A DNA stretch of 64,000 bases, from assembly GCA_021234535.1 (NCBI GenBank), contig CM037833.1, positions 4,284,397 through 4,348,396 on the forward strand. The letters are read 5' to 3'. Shown here piece by piece: positions 1 to 11,370 of this stretch. Positions within the stretch are counted from its first letter, which is position 1; each line of letters starts with the position of its first letter. Below the pieces are notes generated by a model. The model ran no database searches. It saw only the letters and a list, made by a program, of their open reading frames with translations, and was not told where the DNA came from. The stretch is from Stichopus chloronotus. Its lineage: Eukaryota; Echinodermata; Holothuroidea; Aspidochirotida; Stichopodidae. Made by a program: the position numbers and the translations under genes.

Positions 1-441
1 CTGATATATGCTACAATCAAGAATGCCACCTGTATGTATACAGCAATGCTGTAAATCATGTCAAATGGAGACTGACCTAAAAGACTAGATGCACCTTTCC
101 TAGAAAGGTTACATTAGCCAGAACCTTTATCGTAATCCCAACCTTACTATTATTGCAAAGGAGCTGTTATTCACTTTCTGTATAACAGACTCTATATATG
201 GGCAAATATGTTTAGTAGGGCTACCCTAAGGCTATGTAGGCTCCCTGCTTGCACATTAAGAGTTATCAGTGGTAAAAGTATCTCTTGTCAAATGTGAAAA
301 AAAAAAACCCTATCCTTATGGTAAATTTGTAAATCAGTGTAACTAACATGCAGAACAGAATGCCTGTTTGCATGCCTGTAAATTGGAAATTGCAAAAAAA
401 TACATGTAAGAACTACATACAGTAAGAAAGTTTATACTAAC

Positions 442-580
442 CACAAGCGTTTCCCCTTGTAATTGAAATAGTACTGGAAACAAGAGTCTGATTGCAGGGA
501 TCCCTCGTCAGTGCAGTGACCTCTGTATTCAGCTATGAACTGTCCCTTTGTAATGCTTCTGTTTGCAAAAAGCCCATAGC
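442..580 (-). CDS. SET-domain exon of a KMT5A/SETD8-like methyltransferase gene
   Basis: This exon encodes the start of a SET domain, the catalytic fold of lysine methyltransferases that use S-adenosylmethionine. It begins after an acceptor (AG at 581-582) and reads GYGLFANRSITKGQFIAEYR, matching the family pattern G-x-G-hydrophobic-FA...KG-x-F-hydrophobic-x-EY-x-G. After a short acidic stretch comes FQYYFNYKGKRL, the strand before the cofactor loop in KMT5A-type enzymes. It stops in codon phase 2 at a donor GTTAGT (436-441), so the next residue would be W or C; a Cys is usual here in KMT5A. The exon joins in phase (G+GC, glycine) to the exon at 2318-2450. The remaining SET motifs (NHS, ELxxDY) must lie left of the window, so I cannot say whether the enzyme is active. 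Family assignment rests on this short stretch: SET is fairly sure, the KMT5A-like subfamily less so. Confidence 0.72.
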
Positions 581-1299
581 CTAGGATTAAATGAAAGAAT
601 ACATTGAACTTGGACATTACGCCAGAACCCCTTATATATGCATTGTACAATGAGATAAATAATACAGGAATTAAGTTGTGCACAAAAAACAAGTACAGTA
701 AAGTGATATATATTGGGGCCATCTAGCTCTCAAAACTGTGAGCTCTTCTAGGTTAAGGTTGACAGTCCTGTATGCTCAACCAATTCAGTTTCAGACCAAA
801 CATACAAGTTACAACATTAACAGTAATAAAATTGAAATGTCGTGAATTAACATATTGTAACATCGACAGTGGACAGGCCTTAACAATTGTCCTCGCCAAC
901 TCACCACTTGGATGATGAGTTCAAAATCACATTGGTGACTGACCTGACAAGTTGACAATCTCACTTGGAGTGCAATTATTTCAAGGCAGCATTTCTTTCA
1001 CCGATCAAAACTGTATCCAATTCAAAAACTTTGTGCCAGGAAAGTTGTAAATTGCTGTCCCATAAGTTACTCATCACTACTCACAGACAGACACAGCAAC
1101 TTTATGACAAAAATCCCATACAAACAGCCTACTTAGGTCTTATGATTAGTAATTCAACTGCTCGATATAGTATACTGTGGGCCAACAAATATTACAACGC
1201 ACATGTGTCATGCTACAGTACTACAGCACAGTACTGTCTGTCAGTTTGTACACTTCAAGTTGTGAACTGCACCACTCAGTTTGTGTTAAATCTCTGTAT
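581..1299. other. Intron sequence, left part
   Basis: This is the left part of the intron between the two SET exons. It is AT-rich, and I see no coding signal on either strand. The rest of the intron is largely the repeat-word element that follows. Confidence 0.5.
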
Positions 1300-2152
1300 G
1301 CTGGGACATCTATATGTCTTGACATCTCTATGTTCTGACAAAATGGCATCACATACTGGACATAACATAATGATGTTAGAATATACATTTACATATCTAT
1401 AGTTCAGCACTTCTGAATAATGACAACTCTATATACACTGACTCCTCTTTGTTTCAACATATCTATGTTCCAAAAAGAATTCTGGAATGGATAAAAAGTG
1501 TACAAAAGTGACAACGAAGAGTGTACTTTGTTGTATAAATACATTTTCGTGCCAGTACCACAGTGTACTTTGGTGACGTTAAAATCTACTTAGATGCTTA
1601 TAAACGTGTACTTGGTGCAGATAAAAGTATACTTTGGTGCTGATAACAAATTCACTTTGGCGATGTTAAAAGTGGATTCCATTGTGTAAATTGGTGCTGT
1701 TAAAACTGTTCTGGTGCCATTAAAATTTACCTTGGCGTATCAGTATCAGATACTGTAATGCCATCGTCGACCTTTTTAATTAATACATTTTTTTCGGTAC
1801 AAAAGTACAGTATATTTGGTGCCATATGAAGTACTGTATGCTTTTCACTGCACAATAATATGGAGTTTTCTCTGTGCCGAAGTGCATACTCTCAGTGACT
1901 TACTAAGTTACTACTACTTTTGGTGGCAAAATACATCATATTTGGCACCAAAGTACACTTTTCTTGGTACCAAAGTTTAATTTGTTGGCACCAAAGTACA
2001 CTGAAAGTGCAGTATTCCCAGTACCAAAGTAAGTTTTTGTTGGAATATACAGTAGAGCTGTCATAACATACGGTTGTCAAAACAGAAACACTGGAATACA
2101 GGGCTGTCGAAACATGGAGACGTCCAAACATGGGGAAATCAAAACATATGTA
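1300..2152. mobile_element. Intronic element with mirrored repeat-word arrays
   Basis: Two nested arrays of short words point in opposite directions. In the left half (1560-1740) a word like ACTTTGGTGCTGTTAAAAGT recurs about seven times every 22-26 bases. In the right half (1940-2030) its inverse, GGCACCAAAGTACAC, recurs four times. Outside these, a second word, ATGTTCTGACATC, occurs at 1312-1345, and its inverse (TGTCGAAACATGGAGA and variants) about five times at 2060-2150. I see no open reading frame of note. The layout suggests a non-autonomous DNA transposon or foldback element with subterminal repeats. The ends are approximate and no target duplication was found. Confidence 0.5.
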
Positions 2153-2317
2153 GCGGATATTTCTTTTTTCAAATCCTTATTTCAGTAGATGAAATCTATT
2201 TAAGAACTGACAAGGGTAAAATGTGTGCAAACATGTAGCCCTATATAGATAACCGGATCCAATGACTACCAGTTTCTATTTTTATTTTGAGCACAATAAT
2301 AAAAGTGAAAGGCTTAC

Positions 2318-2450
2318 CAATCCATTGATCGATGAATTGCTTCTGAACATGTCCTGGATCACATTTGCGCCTGCAATATTCCTGGGCTTCATCACTTGGG
2401 GTCAAGTTTTTCTCTTTACTCCTGGTAACAGGCATAATCACACTACTGTA
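2318..2450 (-). CDS. Pre-SET exon of the KMT5A-like gene
   Basis: The exon lies between a pyrimidine-rich acceptor (AG at 2451-2452) and a consensus donor GTAAGCC (2311-2317). Read in phase 0 it gives a basic linker and then SDEAQEYCRRKCDPGH and QKQFIDQWI. This resembles the short helix before the SET core in KMT5A-like proteins (an E-x2-x-Y-x4-K-DP run followed by FID...IG). It ends in phase 1 with a G that completes the glycine of the exon at 442-580, so the reading frame runs cleanly across the 1.7-kb intron. On the other side it joins in phase 0 to the exon at 8331-8386. Another possible small exon at 2560-2608 (AAG...TCTA, with good splice sites) does not fit this frame and was left out. 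Confidence 0.65.
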
Positions 2451-4803
2451 CTGAAGATGTAGAAAAAAAAAAGGTGATCAGGAAGATTGGAAAATTGTAC
2501 ACACACTATCAAAGCAAAAACAAATGTAGAGATAGTGTACACATAGTAAAAGAACTTACTAGATAAACATGGGTGACTGATCAAAGCAATCGCTACCAGA
2601 TCAACCTTCTGTGTTTAGTTGTTAGAGACAAAAAAAAATAAGGACCACTGAGCTGGTGTGACTTGAAATTGAAAACGCTAGTGATCAAGATAGTCTCTGA
2701 TTACCTGACAAATACAGGGATGCTTGGCCAATCGACAAAGTAAAAAAAAAGGCAAGATTGTCCCCTGCCATCACATTCAGTATGTAACTTATTCGGAGAA
2801 TTACAAACAGGGGCTTTATTGCCAAGATTAAGTTCTTACAAGGAAGGGTCTTTATTCTGAACTGAGCAAGAGGGCCATTTTCCTGAAGGGTTGCCATTCC
2901 AACTCCAAAGGGGTACAGAGTCAGAGTACTTCCTTATCAAACATACCTGTAAATGGTTATATTATTCAGAGGGAAAGTAAATTTCACATGAAACTGCGCT
3001 CAGAGTGCTATTGTGTATGTGGAATGTTTTGACCTCAGTCTACCTGTGGCAGCTGTGGGAGTGGTTAATCTTAGTTTGAGGCAAAGCCCCAGCCACCTGC
3101 ACAGCCCCTCTTTGCATGTGGGTTCATGGACCGCCAAGTGTATTGTTGTAAAGTTGTTGCAGGAAGTGTTAATCTCAGTTGAATGTGATTGCAATACATC
3201 TGGAATATACAGTTCCAGCATCACTTAGGAAGTGAAAAATGAATTTTAGCATAGTTGAGGCTGTAAAAAAAAAATGGGACTTGGGACACCACATGAAGTT
3301 TACCATATATGCCTACTGTAGTCTATAGCTCCCAAGTATCACAGAAAATACTGGGTTTGTATAAATCTATTCTTTCCTTCAAATACTGCACTGTGTTAAT
3401 ATACTGTAGACATATTTATACAAGGAGTCCTCTACTTATATAGAATTCCTAATCACATTTGACAATATGCACAGCGTTCCAGACTTTTGTTTATACAGTA
3501 AAGTCTACTGTGGTTTGCATGTACTGAAAATCTATACTTATTTTGGAGTTTGGTCAAAACACCATGCTTATAACATTGTAATATGTGAGGTACTGCTGCA
3601 ATAGACTTAAACAATTAAACTGCTTACACACACAAAAAAATCTCAATTCCTTCAGAAATATTACTGCTTTAAAGTTGGTGCTACTATACCAGTTTTTTTT
3701 TTTTTTGTCTCAAACTTACTGATACTGCATGTGGGGGATATTTTTAAAACATGTCCTATAACTTGAAAATGATTTTAAAACAAAACCAACTGACAATAGT
3801 AGTCATATCTAGTGGTAGTCACAGTAGTTGATATTCAGTGACAAAAGCAATCTTGCGGACCTTTGGTCTCGCACTCTCTCAGGCCTTCAGTCTCCGGCGC
3901 TGCAACCCTAAACCCCCATCCAAACAAATGACAATAAATAGCCATGCCAGATACACAGTAGCACCATACAAGCACTAGCTAGATGCACAGTTGCTGTACA
4001 CATAGCTCTTCACATTTTCTCCTGAAAACATCAGGTATAAACCCTCACAGACACAGTACACTGTTAGATTGCACACCATATAGTAAAGAACATCAAACTG
4101 AAACTTGTAATAAAGACAGTGACTGCATGATGAACAGGGATAAATATTAAAAATAATCTAACTTTTGCAATGCAATGTACAATATGTATATGGAGATGTA
4201 TGGCTATTGTAAGCTTGCCAGTTACTTTGTACATGTTTTAACAGCATCTACAGTGAAAGTTTCAAACCACTGCGCCTCCAGAGTGCAGCCAGTCTAGCTT
4301 GGATCACAAGGCCAAAGTTTTATTGGCAATGACAAAGAGTTGCATTATCTGTGAGGATCTAATGTCACTTTGGGTTGGCTGAGTGACCCTGCATCCCTAA
4401 TTTGGTGATCTAAACTGAGCAGGTTGGTGTATAAAGTACCAGGCTGTGTACATTTATCTTTACTGCTCATTTGGTATACTACATTGTAATACATATATAC
4501 AGTAATGTGCACTGTAGCAGCTGGTACTTTTGGAAGTTTCAATGAGGGAAGATCTGAGCTCTCTTTTTGCCACATACTGTACATGTTCTTTTTATAAATG
4601 TAGCATATACAATTATGACAGTAAATATGTTGAGGATAAACAGGTGATACAGTAATACTGTAACAATCACTGAAATTATCCCTGTGCAACCTCTAAAAAG
4701 TCCACCACTTATGATAACTGGTTCAACTGTGGAGCCTTACAGTGTTGAAATTACTAACTGATGGGACTGATCAAGGGACTCTATATATGCTATTGTACAG
4801 TAC
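2451..4803. other. Intron sequence, no further gene seen
   Basis: This stretch lies in the long intron of the leftward SET gene. It holds poly-A and poly-T runs and many TACTGTA/TACAGTA words (for example around 4490-4640). Open frames here, such as 3000-3228 on both strands and 4345-4689, show no domain and no matching splice pairs. Confidence 0.4.
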
Positions 4804-7800
4804 ATGGCATGCTCAGTACAGGCAGCTGAGGTATCAGAATTTTTGTTGAAACACGGTCCACAGGGTTCTCAAGAATACTATAGAGATGAGAATAATTGTG
4901 TTTCATATGGGTCCCTCGAGTCATGGGAGGGGGAACAAAGCTCCGGCAAGATTAAAATTACAAACATGATTTTGGGTCAGCAAAGGCGAAAGTAAGGTTC
5001 ACGGTATGTGACTGAAAAGCAACTGTGTATACAGTAAATGTTACTGTATTTTTACTACATTCACTACAACTTTGAACACCACATGTAGTGAATTTAGTGT
5101 AAACATGATGGTGGAGAAAGTTGTGTAGATCCATGCTTACACCAAACTAGCCCTTGCTGACTGCTATTCGGCCATTAAGGCACATTTCAATTGCAATGCA
5201 GTCTTAACGTTACCCAATTTACTTCACCAGCTCTTCCATCCAACCAATATACAGTATAAGGACCCCCTTTCGCTTTGACCTAACCTCTGTCAGCTGCGGG
5301 ACTATCATCCATTCAAATAGCCTTTAATTGTAGGAAGGGAGTTCATTACACATATCCACACATGCAAGCTCTAGGTAATTGCAATTTTACAATTGTCATC
5401 CAGTCACAATGAACATACTGTACAACCGCATGCACTTGACTGAATGGTAGGCCTACAGCATGTTCCTCAAAAGAGGTAGGAATACACGCACTTTGAGTGC
5501 TTTTGGATTATTCACAATTGTTATGGACACACATTGGCTAGTATAATTATGCATGCATTATTTTTTTGTTGGTCATATGTCTAGTACAAGTAAGACCAGT
5601 TTTAAATTTTGCCTCACGGATATTCCTAAATGTTGCATCCACTCGGGCCACTTTGGTAAGTTCCACTTCAAACTGAAAGGCTCATGGTTGTCATTTTTGC
5701 CACTATATGTACAGCAAAAACCAGTGATCTACTACATACGAGTGTAAATATATTACCCCCTTCTTCCAGGGTTGAGGAAACCATGCATGGTGCAGGCATG
5801 AATGTACAAGACACTTTGTGTGTGTACAGTACAGTATATCAGCTATAGTGATCCAGGCCAACAGGGTCTGACATCAAACAAGGTTTTGGGACAATTTGTT
5901 CTGACCAAAAGGTCACAGGTATCAAAGAAATTTAAGTCAACAAATACCACCAAAGGCTTATGCAGTTTAATGATGTTGCTTGTTGACTGCATTAAAATGG
6001 ATCCAAACATGCATCAAGGTAAGCACTATATTGGCACGCTCTCACCCTCAACGCTATCTTTAAATGCATCGCAACCAATTAGCTGATTATTATGGTTCTA
6101 ATATCATGTTCCATCACCTATGATTCTTTCACATAAAAATGACAGAACATGCAAATTTATTGAAGCAATTCTCAGTGACCTTCCATCTTGTTAATCAGCT
6201 TTTGTCTCCAGCAGTGGAATCCTCTATGGCAACTGTACAGATCCAAAGTATTTGACATTAAGAATGTGCCTGCGACCTCAATGCACAAATAGCAGTGAGA
6301 ATATTGCATGTTCTGCTGGTTGCATGTTCTACAGTATAATGTATCAGTCTTTTGCACGACTGTTTGGGTGACCTACAGTACCCAGTTGCTCCATGTGGTT
6401 TCACCACAACACAACACATACAACCTTCAAAGCACACAGGATCTACCTCATGGATCCCTATCACCCAGCAGAAGTATACTGCAATATTGACCCACCATCA
6501 TTCATACACATGTAGTAGGTAGGACGGTAGGTATCAGCAGATAGCATGTTGGACAGAACAGATCAACATGTATGTTAATCTATTGAAGAAACTATACTAC
6601 TTTAAGCCATACTTTCAAGTCCACCTTCAGCGAAAAAATGTAGAAATGAGTGAATTAGTGGGTTGGTTGAAATTTAACATTTTTGTTTTGTATCCTCTGA
6701 ATTTTCAGTCAGAATAACAGACCTGCAACAGAGACTACAAGTTAACTTCTGTGATACTTTGGGTAACATATACTGTACTATGAGTAACTGATGTTTACTG
6801 TCTACTGACATAAAGCACATTAGGGTAATGGTGAACAAGCAAGTATAAAGTAAGTTAAAGAGAAAAAGGGCTTTTAGAATATACGAGCATGGCATACAAC
6901 CAAAATAGCTTTCATTATTGCAAAGGGCGGGCTCCATTCAATTTCCTCGATAAAGATGTGAAGCTTCATTTCCTCAAAACACTCTTTCTTTGATGAGTAA
7001 TGCAAGGATGCATCATTTGAATTTTGAAAAGTTTGGGTGAACAAATTATTGTTGAGCAAAAAAAAAACTGAATTTCTACCTGTGAGAAACTTACTTCGTG
7101 AAAAGAGGGCTACTGTTCTTCTTACTTTCAATAATCTATCATTCTATGCACACAAACATTGGTTCTAAAAATAAGTTTGCTCTCTGTTAAACAAACGCCC
7201 CATTTCCCTTAGAGAAAGTACTAGCATTCCCTAACAGTATACAACATTTAACAGACAGAAACAAACTATTTGTGAATCTTCAAATTTGGGATTGTTTAAC
7301 ATACATTTACTGTACAGTAGTACAATATACAACACCTGTATTTGAATAAGCAAAGAATCTAAGCAAAATTAATGTTGCAGTACATGACTTTGAGTTATGA
7401 GATACTGCACTGGGTCTCCAATTTATCAAAACTATCTCCACATGGTAATCAAAATCATACTGTAGCTCTACTTTCAAAACCATACCCATCAGTATCTCTA
7501 GCTATGATCTCATTGGTTTACAGTTTGCCAAGTTACAACTACTGTAAACTGACTGGTGGCATTAATTGTTACACAAGAAAGGAAACCATGTACATGAAGC
7601 CATGTGAGATTGTAAGTGATTGAAAAAATTCTGTAGCTGGCAAATTATATTTATTGATACTACAGTTAAGTTACAGTCCATTACAGCCTGCCACTGACTC
7701 ATTCAATTGCACAAATTATCATCTGATCATATCTAAGACTAAAAACATGTTATAACCTACAGTAGGCTACAGTCTACAGCGGTATATATAGTAACATTTT

Positions 7801-7968
7801 TTTTTTGGAACATACACTAGATAGCACGGATGGCATAAAATTTCTTTAAAATTGCGTGGATGGGGATTTTTTCTCTTTGTACACACAGATCATCTTCGCT
7901 CTTCTATGCAGGGGGTTTCTCCATCAAAAATAGCAAACTTTCCATTCTGGGGTGTAATAAACTCTTGA
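4804..7968 (+). CDS. Candidate four-exon orphan gene nested in the SET gene intron
   Basis: Four short exons on the plus strand join in phase: 4804-4991 (start ATG, donor GTAAGG), 5585-5655 (pyrimidine-rich acceptor, donor GTAAGT), 5857-6018 (weak acceptor, donor GTAAGC) and 7889-7968 (good acceptor, ends TGA). Together they make 167 codons including the stop. The product has no recognised domain; readable pieces are YYRDENNCVSYGSLESWEGE and VLTKRSQVSKKFKSTN. A further exon-like piece at 7502-7611 also joins exon 3 in phase but would shift the frame of the last exon. The gene would lie antisense in an intron, with a TTAA MITE in its own last intron. Phase agreement over three joints could be chance, so this is a weak call. 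Confidence 0.25.
6855..7212. mobile_element. TTAA-type MITE, copy 1
   Basis: It begins TTAAAGAGAAAAAGGGC and ends ACGCCCCATTTCCCTTA, degraded forms of the terminal inverted repeat AGGGAAATAGGGCGTTT shared with three other copies in this window (22604, 56280, 57907). The interior matches the 57907 copy in reverse orientation, including the words CACCCAAACTTTTCAAAATT and GAATGGA. It has no coding capacity. The TTAA left border suggests a superfamily that targets TTAA (piggyBac or Kolobok); which one is unknown. Confidence 0.6.
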
Positions 7969-8330
7969 AGGAATTGACTCAGCTGATCCAATTCAGTGTG
8001 ACTACTGACTATATACGTCTCAGTACCTGCATGCCCATTTTCAAGATATAGTGGGCTCTAGGCCTACAGTACAGTTGTTTTATGTAATGACAGTTGACAG
8101 ATCATTGATCAGCGATTACTACCGTAAATCAGAGACATAACGAATGCTCGTTTATTTAGGCCTCGGCTGGATGATCAGTCCTAAATATGAGGTAGTGCCT
8201 AAGATATGTATACTAAGGCCTATAGGATATGCCAGTTTGCATTGCAGCCAGCAAAGTGTCTGCTGCATGAAAACACCTACCATAGGAGAAATTGACAAAC
8301 TGCAATGCAATACTGTATCAATTGACTTAC
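7969..8330. other. No gene seen
   Basis: AT-rich intron sequence of the leftward gene. A frame at 8144-8398 on the plus strand overlaps the well-spliced minus exon 8331-8386 and has no support of its own. Confidence 0.4.
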
Positions 8331-8386
8331 TTTATTCATTTCCCCAGGGCATAAACAGTAGTAAGGATCATTGTGGCCTGGGTCAA
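8331..8386 (-). CDS. Small Cys-containing exon of the KMT5A-like gene
   Basis: The exon has a strong acceptor (TATTATCTCTTCAG just outside 8386) and a strong donor (GTAAGTC from 8330 down). Only one frame is open, reading DPGHNDPYYCLCPGEMNK. It enters in phase 1 (C from the exon at 10435 plus TT makes leucine) and leaves in phase 0, matching the exon at 2450. The C-x-C pair and the DPGH string (which recurs as DPGH in the next exon) are notable, but no domain is recognised. The splice sites and phase make it a good exon; its place in the SET gene is inferred. Confidence 0.55.
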
Positions 8387-8789
8387 CTGAAGAGATAATA
8401 CTGCTTCAAGCTACCCAGTAAAGATGTCCCCAGACAAAAACATCCCCACTTTTTACTTACAAAAGATAGATATGTTGTAATGTTAGCATACTGTAGACAT
8501 GAATTTCCAGAATGAGTCTTACAGTATTTTACAAGAGCAATACTTTTACTGTAACTCTAAACCCTGGGACGATGGAGTGCAGGGATGTTTTCGCATGAGG
8601 ATGTTTTGAATAATGGTGGGAATCGACGTTTTGCTATGACACCATTTGGTTTGGGGACAGTTTGACTGATACAGGTAGTGAAGTTTAGCAAGCCTACGTA
8701 AAGGGTCAGAGAGGGCGATGTCCTCAACAATAGCAGACAGAGCAGACAGCCCCAAACCAAAAACAATAACAGTCAGAATCTCCCACACT

Positions 8790-8905
8790 GCCAAAAATAT
8801 TTATCAAACTTTCTTGGATATCAGCACAGATTCTGGAGGCCATTCCATTCATCCACAACTCTCTGCAAAAAGAAATACTTTCTAACATCCAGCAGGCCTA
8901 CACTG
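8790..8905 (-). pseudogene. LINE ORF2 C-terminal fragment
   Basis: In the minus frame one reads GLLDVRKYFFLQRVVDEWNG, the tail signature (RK-FF-x-RVV-x-x-WN-x-L) that ends the ORF2 of CR1/jockey-type non-LTR retrotransposons. The frame then breaks. The element's upstream part is cut off by the inserted MITE at 8906-9096, so only this tail remains. Confidence 0.45.
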
Positions 8906-9096
8906 CATCATTTGGGCTTATGATATTCTACGAAACGAAATAGACTTTAGTATCTCTAAATACTTTGAGCGATTGAATTTAGTCCTCCCCTTACATTCCT
9001 TAGTCTGCTTGTATCAAACAGATTGTGTTAGTTCAGAGTAAGGCTATTTCGTTTCGTTTCACTTCGTTTCGCAGAATATCATAAGCCCATCATTTG
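8906..9096. mobile_element. Short inverted-repeat element with 9-bp target duplication
   Basis: The direct repeat CATCATTTG (8906-8914 and 9088-9096) flanks a 173-bp body. The body starts GGCTTATGATATTCTACGAA and ends in the inverse of this with one or two changes, followed inward by CGAAACGAAA/TTTCGTTTCG words. A perfect 9-bp target duplication is typical of Mutator-like (MULE) elements; 8-9 bp also occurs in hAT. It is non-coding and sits in the LINE tail. Confidence 0.7.
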
Positions 9097-10434
9097 GAGC
9101 TTAAAATCAAAGCCATGAAGTCTGCTTCACAGTACGCCGCTAGGTATATGTTCAATTCTAGGTGCCTGATGTTAGCTCTTTATGTAACTTTGTAGGCCTA
9201 CTTTACTGTAGTACTTGGTAGTAGTATAGAACCTTCCCCTATTTTCGTGCATCCCGTCTCCGTGAAATTCTTCATAAGCTTTTAATTCAACGCAACGGAT
9301 ACCAATACTGTAGAAAACCTTTTGTTTTAGTACTATACTCACCCACAATTATTGCCTTCAAAATGACCTAAATTTAGGTACATATGCTTCACTTGAAACC
9401 AGGAAATGATACCTTCATTTTTAATAAATGAGCATGTCCCCTTAATTTTGGCATCACGACAGAATAGGCTTAGCCTGGGTGAAATCGCCATATTTTTTTC
9501 GCAAATGTCCTGCCGCCTGCAGCCAGTATGTTTCTACTACAGTACTACTTCTAGCGTAATGTGATGTAGCAGAAAGGTTCAAGCATACTTATCATGTGTA
9601 CATGCAGTTCCCGGGTCGGTTTGTACTTTTTTCAGTTAAAATGTTTGCATATCATTAGGGTGCACCAAAATATGTGAACGAAAACATTGTTTACAGGGGG
9701 ATGAGACATTAACTGTATCGTCCCCTCAAACATTTTAGAATCAACTGAAAGTTTCAACTCTAACAAGAGAAAATACTTCAAAAATTGTCAGTATAGATCA
9801 TCCATTGCATTGTATCTTCAATTAGGGAATTGCTAGTTATTTTCCAACTTTGTTGCACAAAAGTGGGGGCTTCAATGCAACTGGGAGTATCATGAGTCGG
9901 TCACTTAACATAAAAAATCAATGCAACTCTGCAGTAATAATCGGATACGTGTCTCTCTTTTTGTGCTATATAGACTGAGTCCCTAATCCATGTAAATTTG
10001 AATTGAAGGTTTCCATACACAGTGTAGTTTCTATGAAGTAATCTTGAGTCAGTCACTACCAACAAAAGGGTGAAGAAAAAGATCAATTACCACAATTAAG
10101 AATAATGATGTTTATGAACAAACAAAAAAACGGTTGTCTTTTCTTTCTACAATGTTAGGCCCTACATACATCATCAAAGACTGGTCACAAATCAACTTTT
10201 GATATTTTCAAATTTTTATTCCTTTCTTAAGCTCGCTGAAACGAAAAATATCAAGTTTAAGTATCATATTTTCCTTGAATATCCAATATAAGGCAATAAG
10301 TCGTTTATGAAATTGTTTGAGGGGTACGTCACGTTTACATTGAAATCACATTGCATCTACATGCTCTACTGGCCTAAAGAACGCAGTGATCGATTCACAG
10401 TAGGCCTACTACTACTGTAGTAAAGATTACTCAC
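9097..10434. other. No gene seen
   Basis: AT-rich intron-like sequence of the leftward gene. The open frame at 9901-10086 (minus) has no domain and no splice pair. Confidence 0.4.
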
Positions 10435-10460
10435 GAATACGATACATTCTTATTTTTAGC
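10435..10460 (-). CDS. Micro-exon with possible start codon of the KMT5A-like gene
   Basis: A 26-base exon between acceptor CCCAG (10461-10462; an alternative AG lies 6 bases upstream on the minus strand) and donor GTGAGT (10429-10434). It reads LKIRMYRI and leaves in phase 1 for the exon at 8386. It joins in phase to the donor at 10566. The ATG at 10447-10445 could be the start of translation if the previous exon is untranslated. The exon is short, so confidence is moderate. Confidence 0.42.
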
Positions 10461-10565
10461 CTGGGCCTTGCCAGTGTCGGTTTTTTGAAAACTTGAATAA
10501 TAAGCATTACCTTATATGAGGAGACTCAAAAGACAGAAAACAGAATGGAAATAATGATGACTTAC

Positions 10566-10720
10566 TGCGATCTGCCGTCTTCGGAAACGAAGTTAACTTC
10601 TGTAACGATTACTTCTGTAACTGTTGGATCACTTAACTGAGCTGATAATGCAGTGCGCGCGACAACGTAGGCCCATGTCAGGATATGTACATGTAGGCGC
10701 GGCGCGGCACCGTCAGGCCA
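10566..10720 (-). CDS. First or second exon of the KMT5A-like gene in a CpG-rich spot
   Basis: The right part of this stretch (10650-10715) is the only CpG-dense patch nearby (GCGCGCGACAACG, GGCGCGGCGCGGCACC), as expected of a promoter or 5' exon. On the minus strand a frame is open from about 10720 to a strong donor GTAAGT (10560-10565) and ends SDPTVTEVIVTEVNFVSEDG. There is no ATG in that frame, so either a further exon lies upstream or this is 5' untranslated sequence. It exits in phase 2, matching the exon at 10460. Confidence 0.4.
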
Positions 10721-11264
10721 TTACACGTGCATAGAGCTGTGTAGAACATGTCCCAATCCCTGGTACATGCAGTACGCCTATACTGCTAAGAGATACCTAA
10801 CTTTCGAAGAGTGAGGGCGTATTCTATTTTCTTGCATCAGCCAGATTTGCTTTTTGGCCAAAAAAAGCGGATTGAGGGGCAATTTTTGTATGCTTGGAGA
10901 GTAATTTTGATACATTACGTAAATTTAAAGAGATAATAATGATATAATCACTATTTTAGCGGGAAATGCTGAAAGACTGATTTCCCTTTTAGGTCACGTT
11001 TATTACAACATCAGATATAAATCTCCAAACTTCACTTAGCTTTTTCTCAACCCCTTTAAGGAAATGTAATGGTCTTCACTTATTAAACGCTCCCTGCGTC
11101 GCAAGGCTTTGGAACGCCGGTGATGTAAACTCTGTCTGAACACGCCTTACCCTAAAAACGGGCAGTGTTTCTCAAAGGGGAAAAGAATATTTCCCTTTAT
11201 GAAATCTTTGCCCTTTTGGAAGGCTTTTCAACAACCAATTTCCCTTTATGAGGGTTTTTATAAA
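10721..11264. other. No gene seen
   Basis: Space between the CpG patch and a microsatellite. It contains two TTTCCCTTTATG words about 50 bases apart near 11190-11250. No coding signal. Confidence 0.35.
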
Positions 11265-11308
11265 CATATATATGTATATATATGTATATATATGTATATA
11301 TATGTATA

Positions 11309-11341
<33 letters not shown>

Positions 11342-11370
11342 GGAGGTTATTTTGTGTGTGTGTGTGTGCG
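11265..11370. repeat. TATG/TA/TG microsatellite
   Basis: Repeats of ATATATATGT, then TA, then GTGTGTGTG. Frames read through it on both strands are low-complexity artefacts. Confidence 0.95.

Noticed and set aside
1..120. Next SET exon at the left edge
   Set aside because: Possible acceptors at about 49 and 97 on the minus strand give no VDA or NHS motif, so no exon could be supported.
2560..2608. Minus exon with good acceptor and donor next to the SET exon
   Set aside because: It leaves in phase 1, while the adjacent exon at 2450 needs phase 0, and the gap is too short for another exon.
7502..7611. Plus exon-like piece in the orphan gene
   Set aside because: It fits exon 3 by phase but breaks the frame of the last exon; noted as an alternative only.
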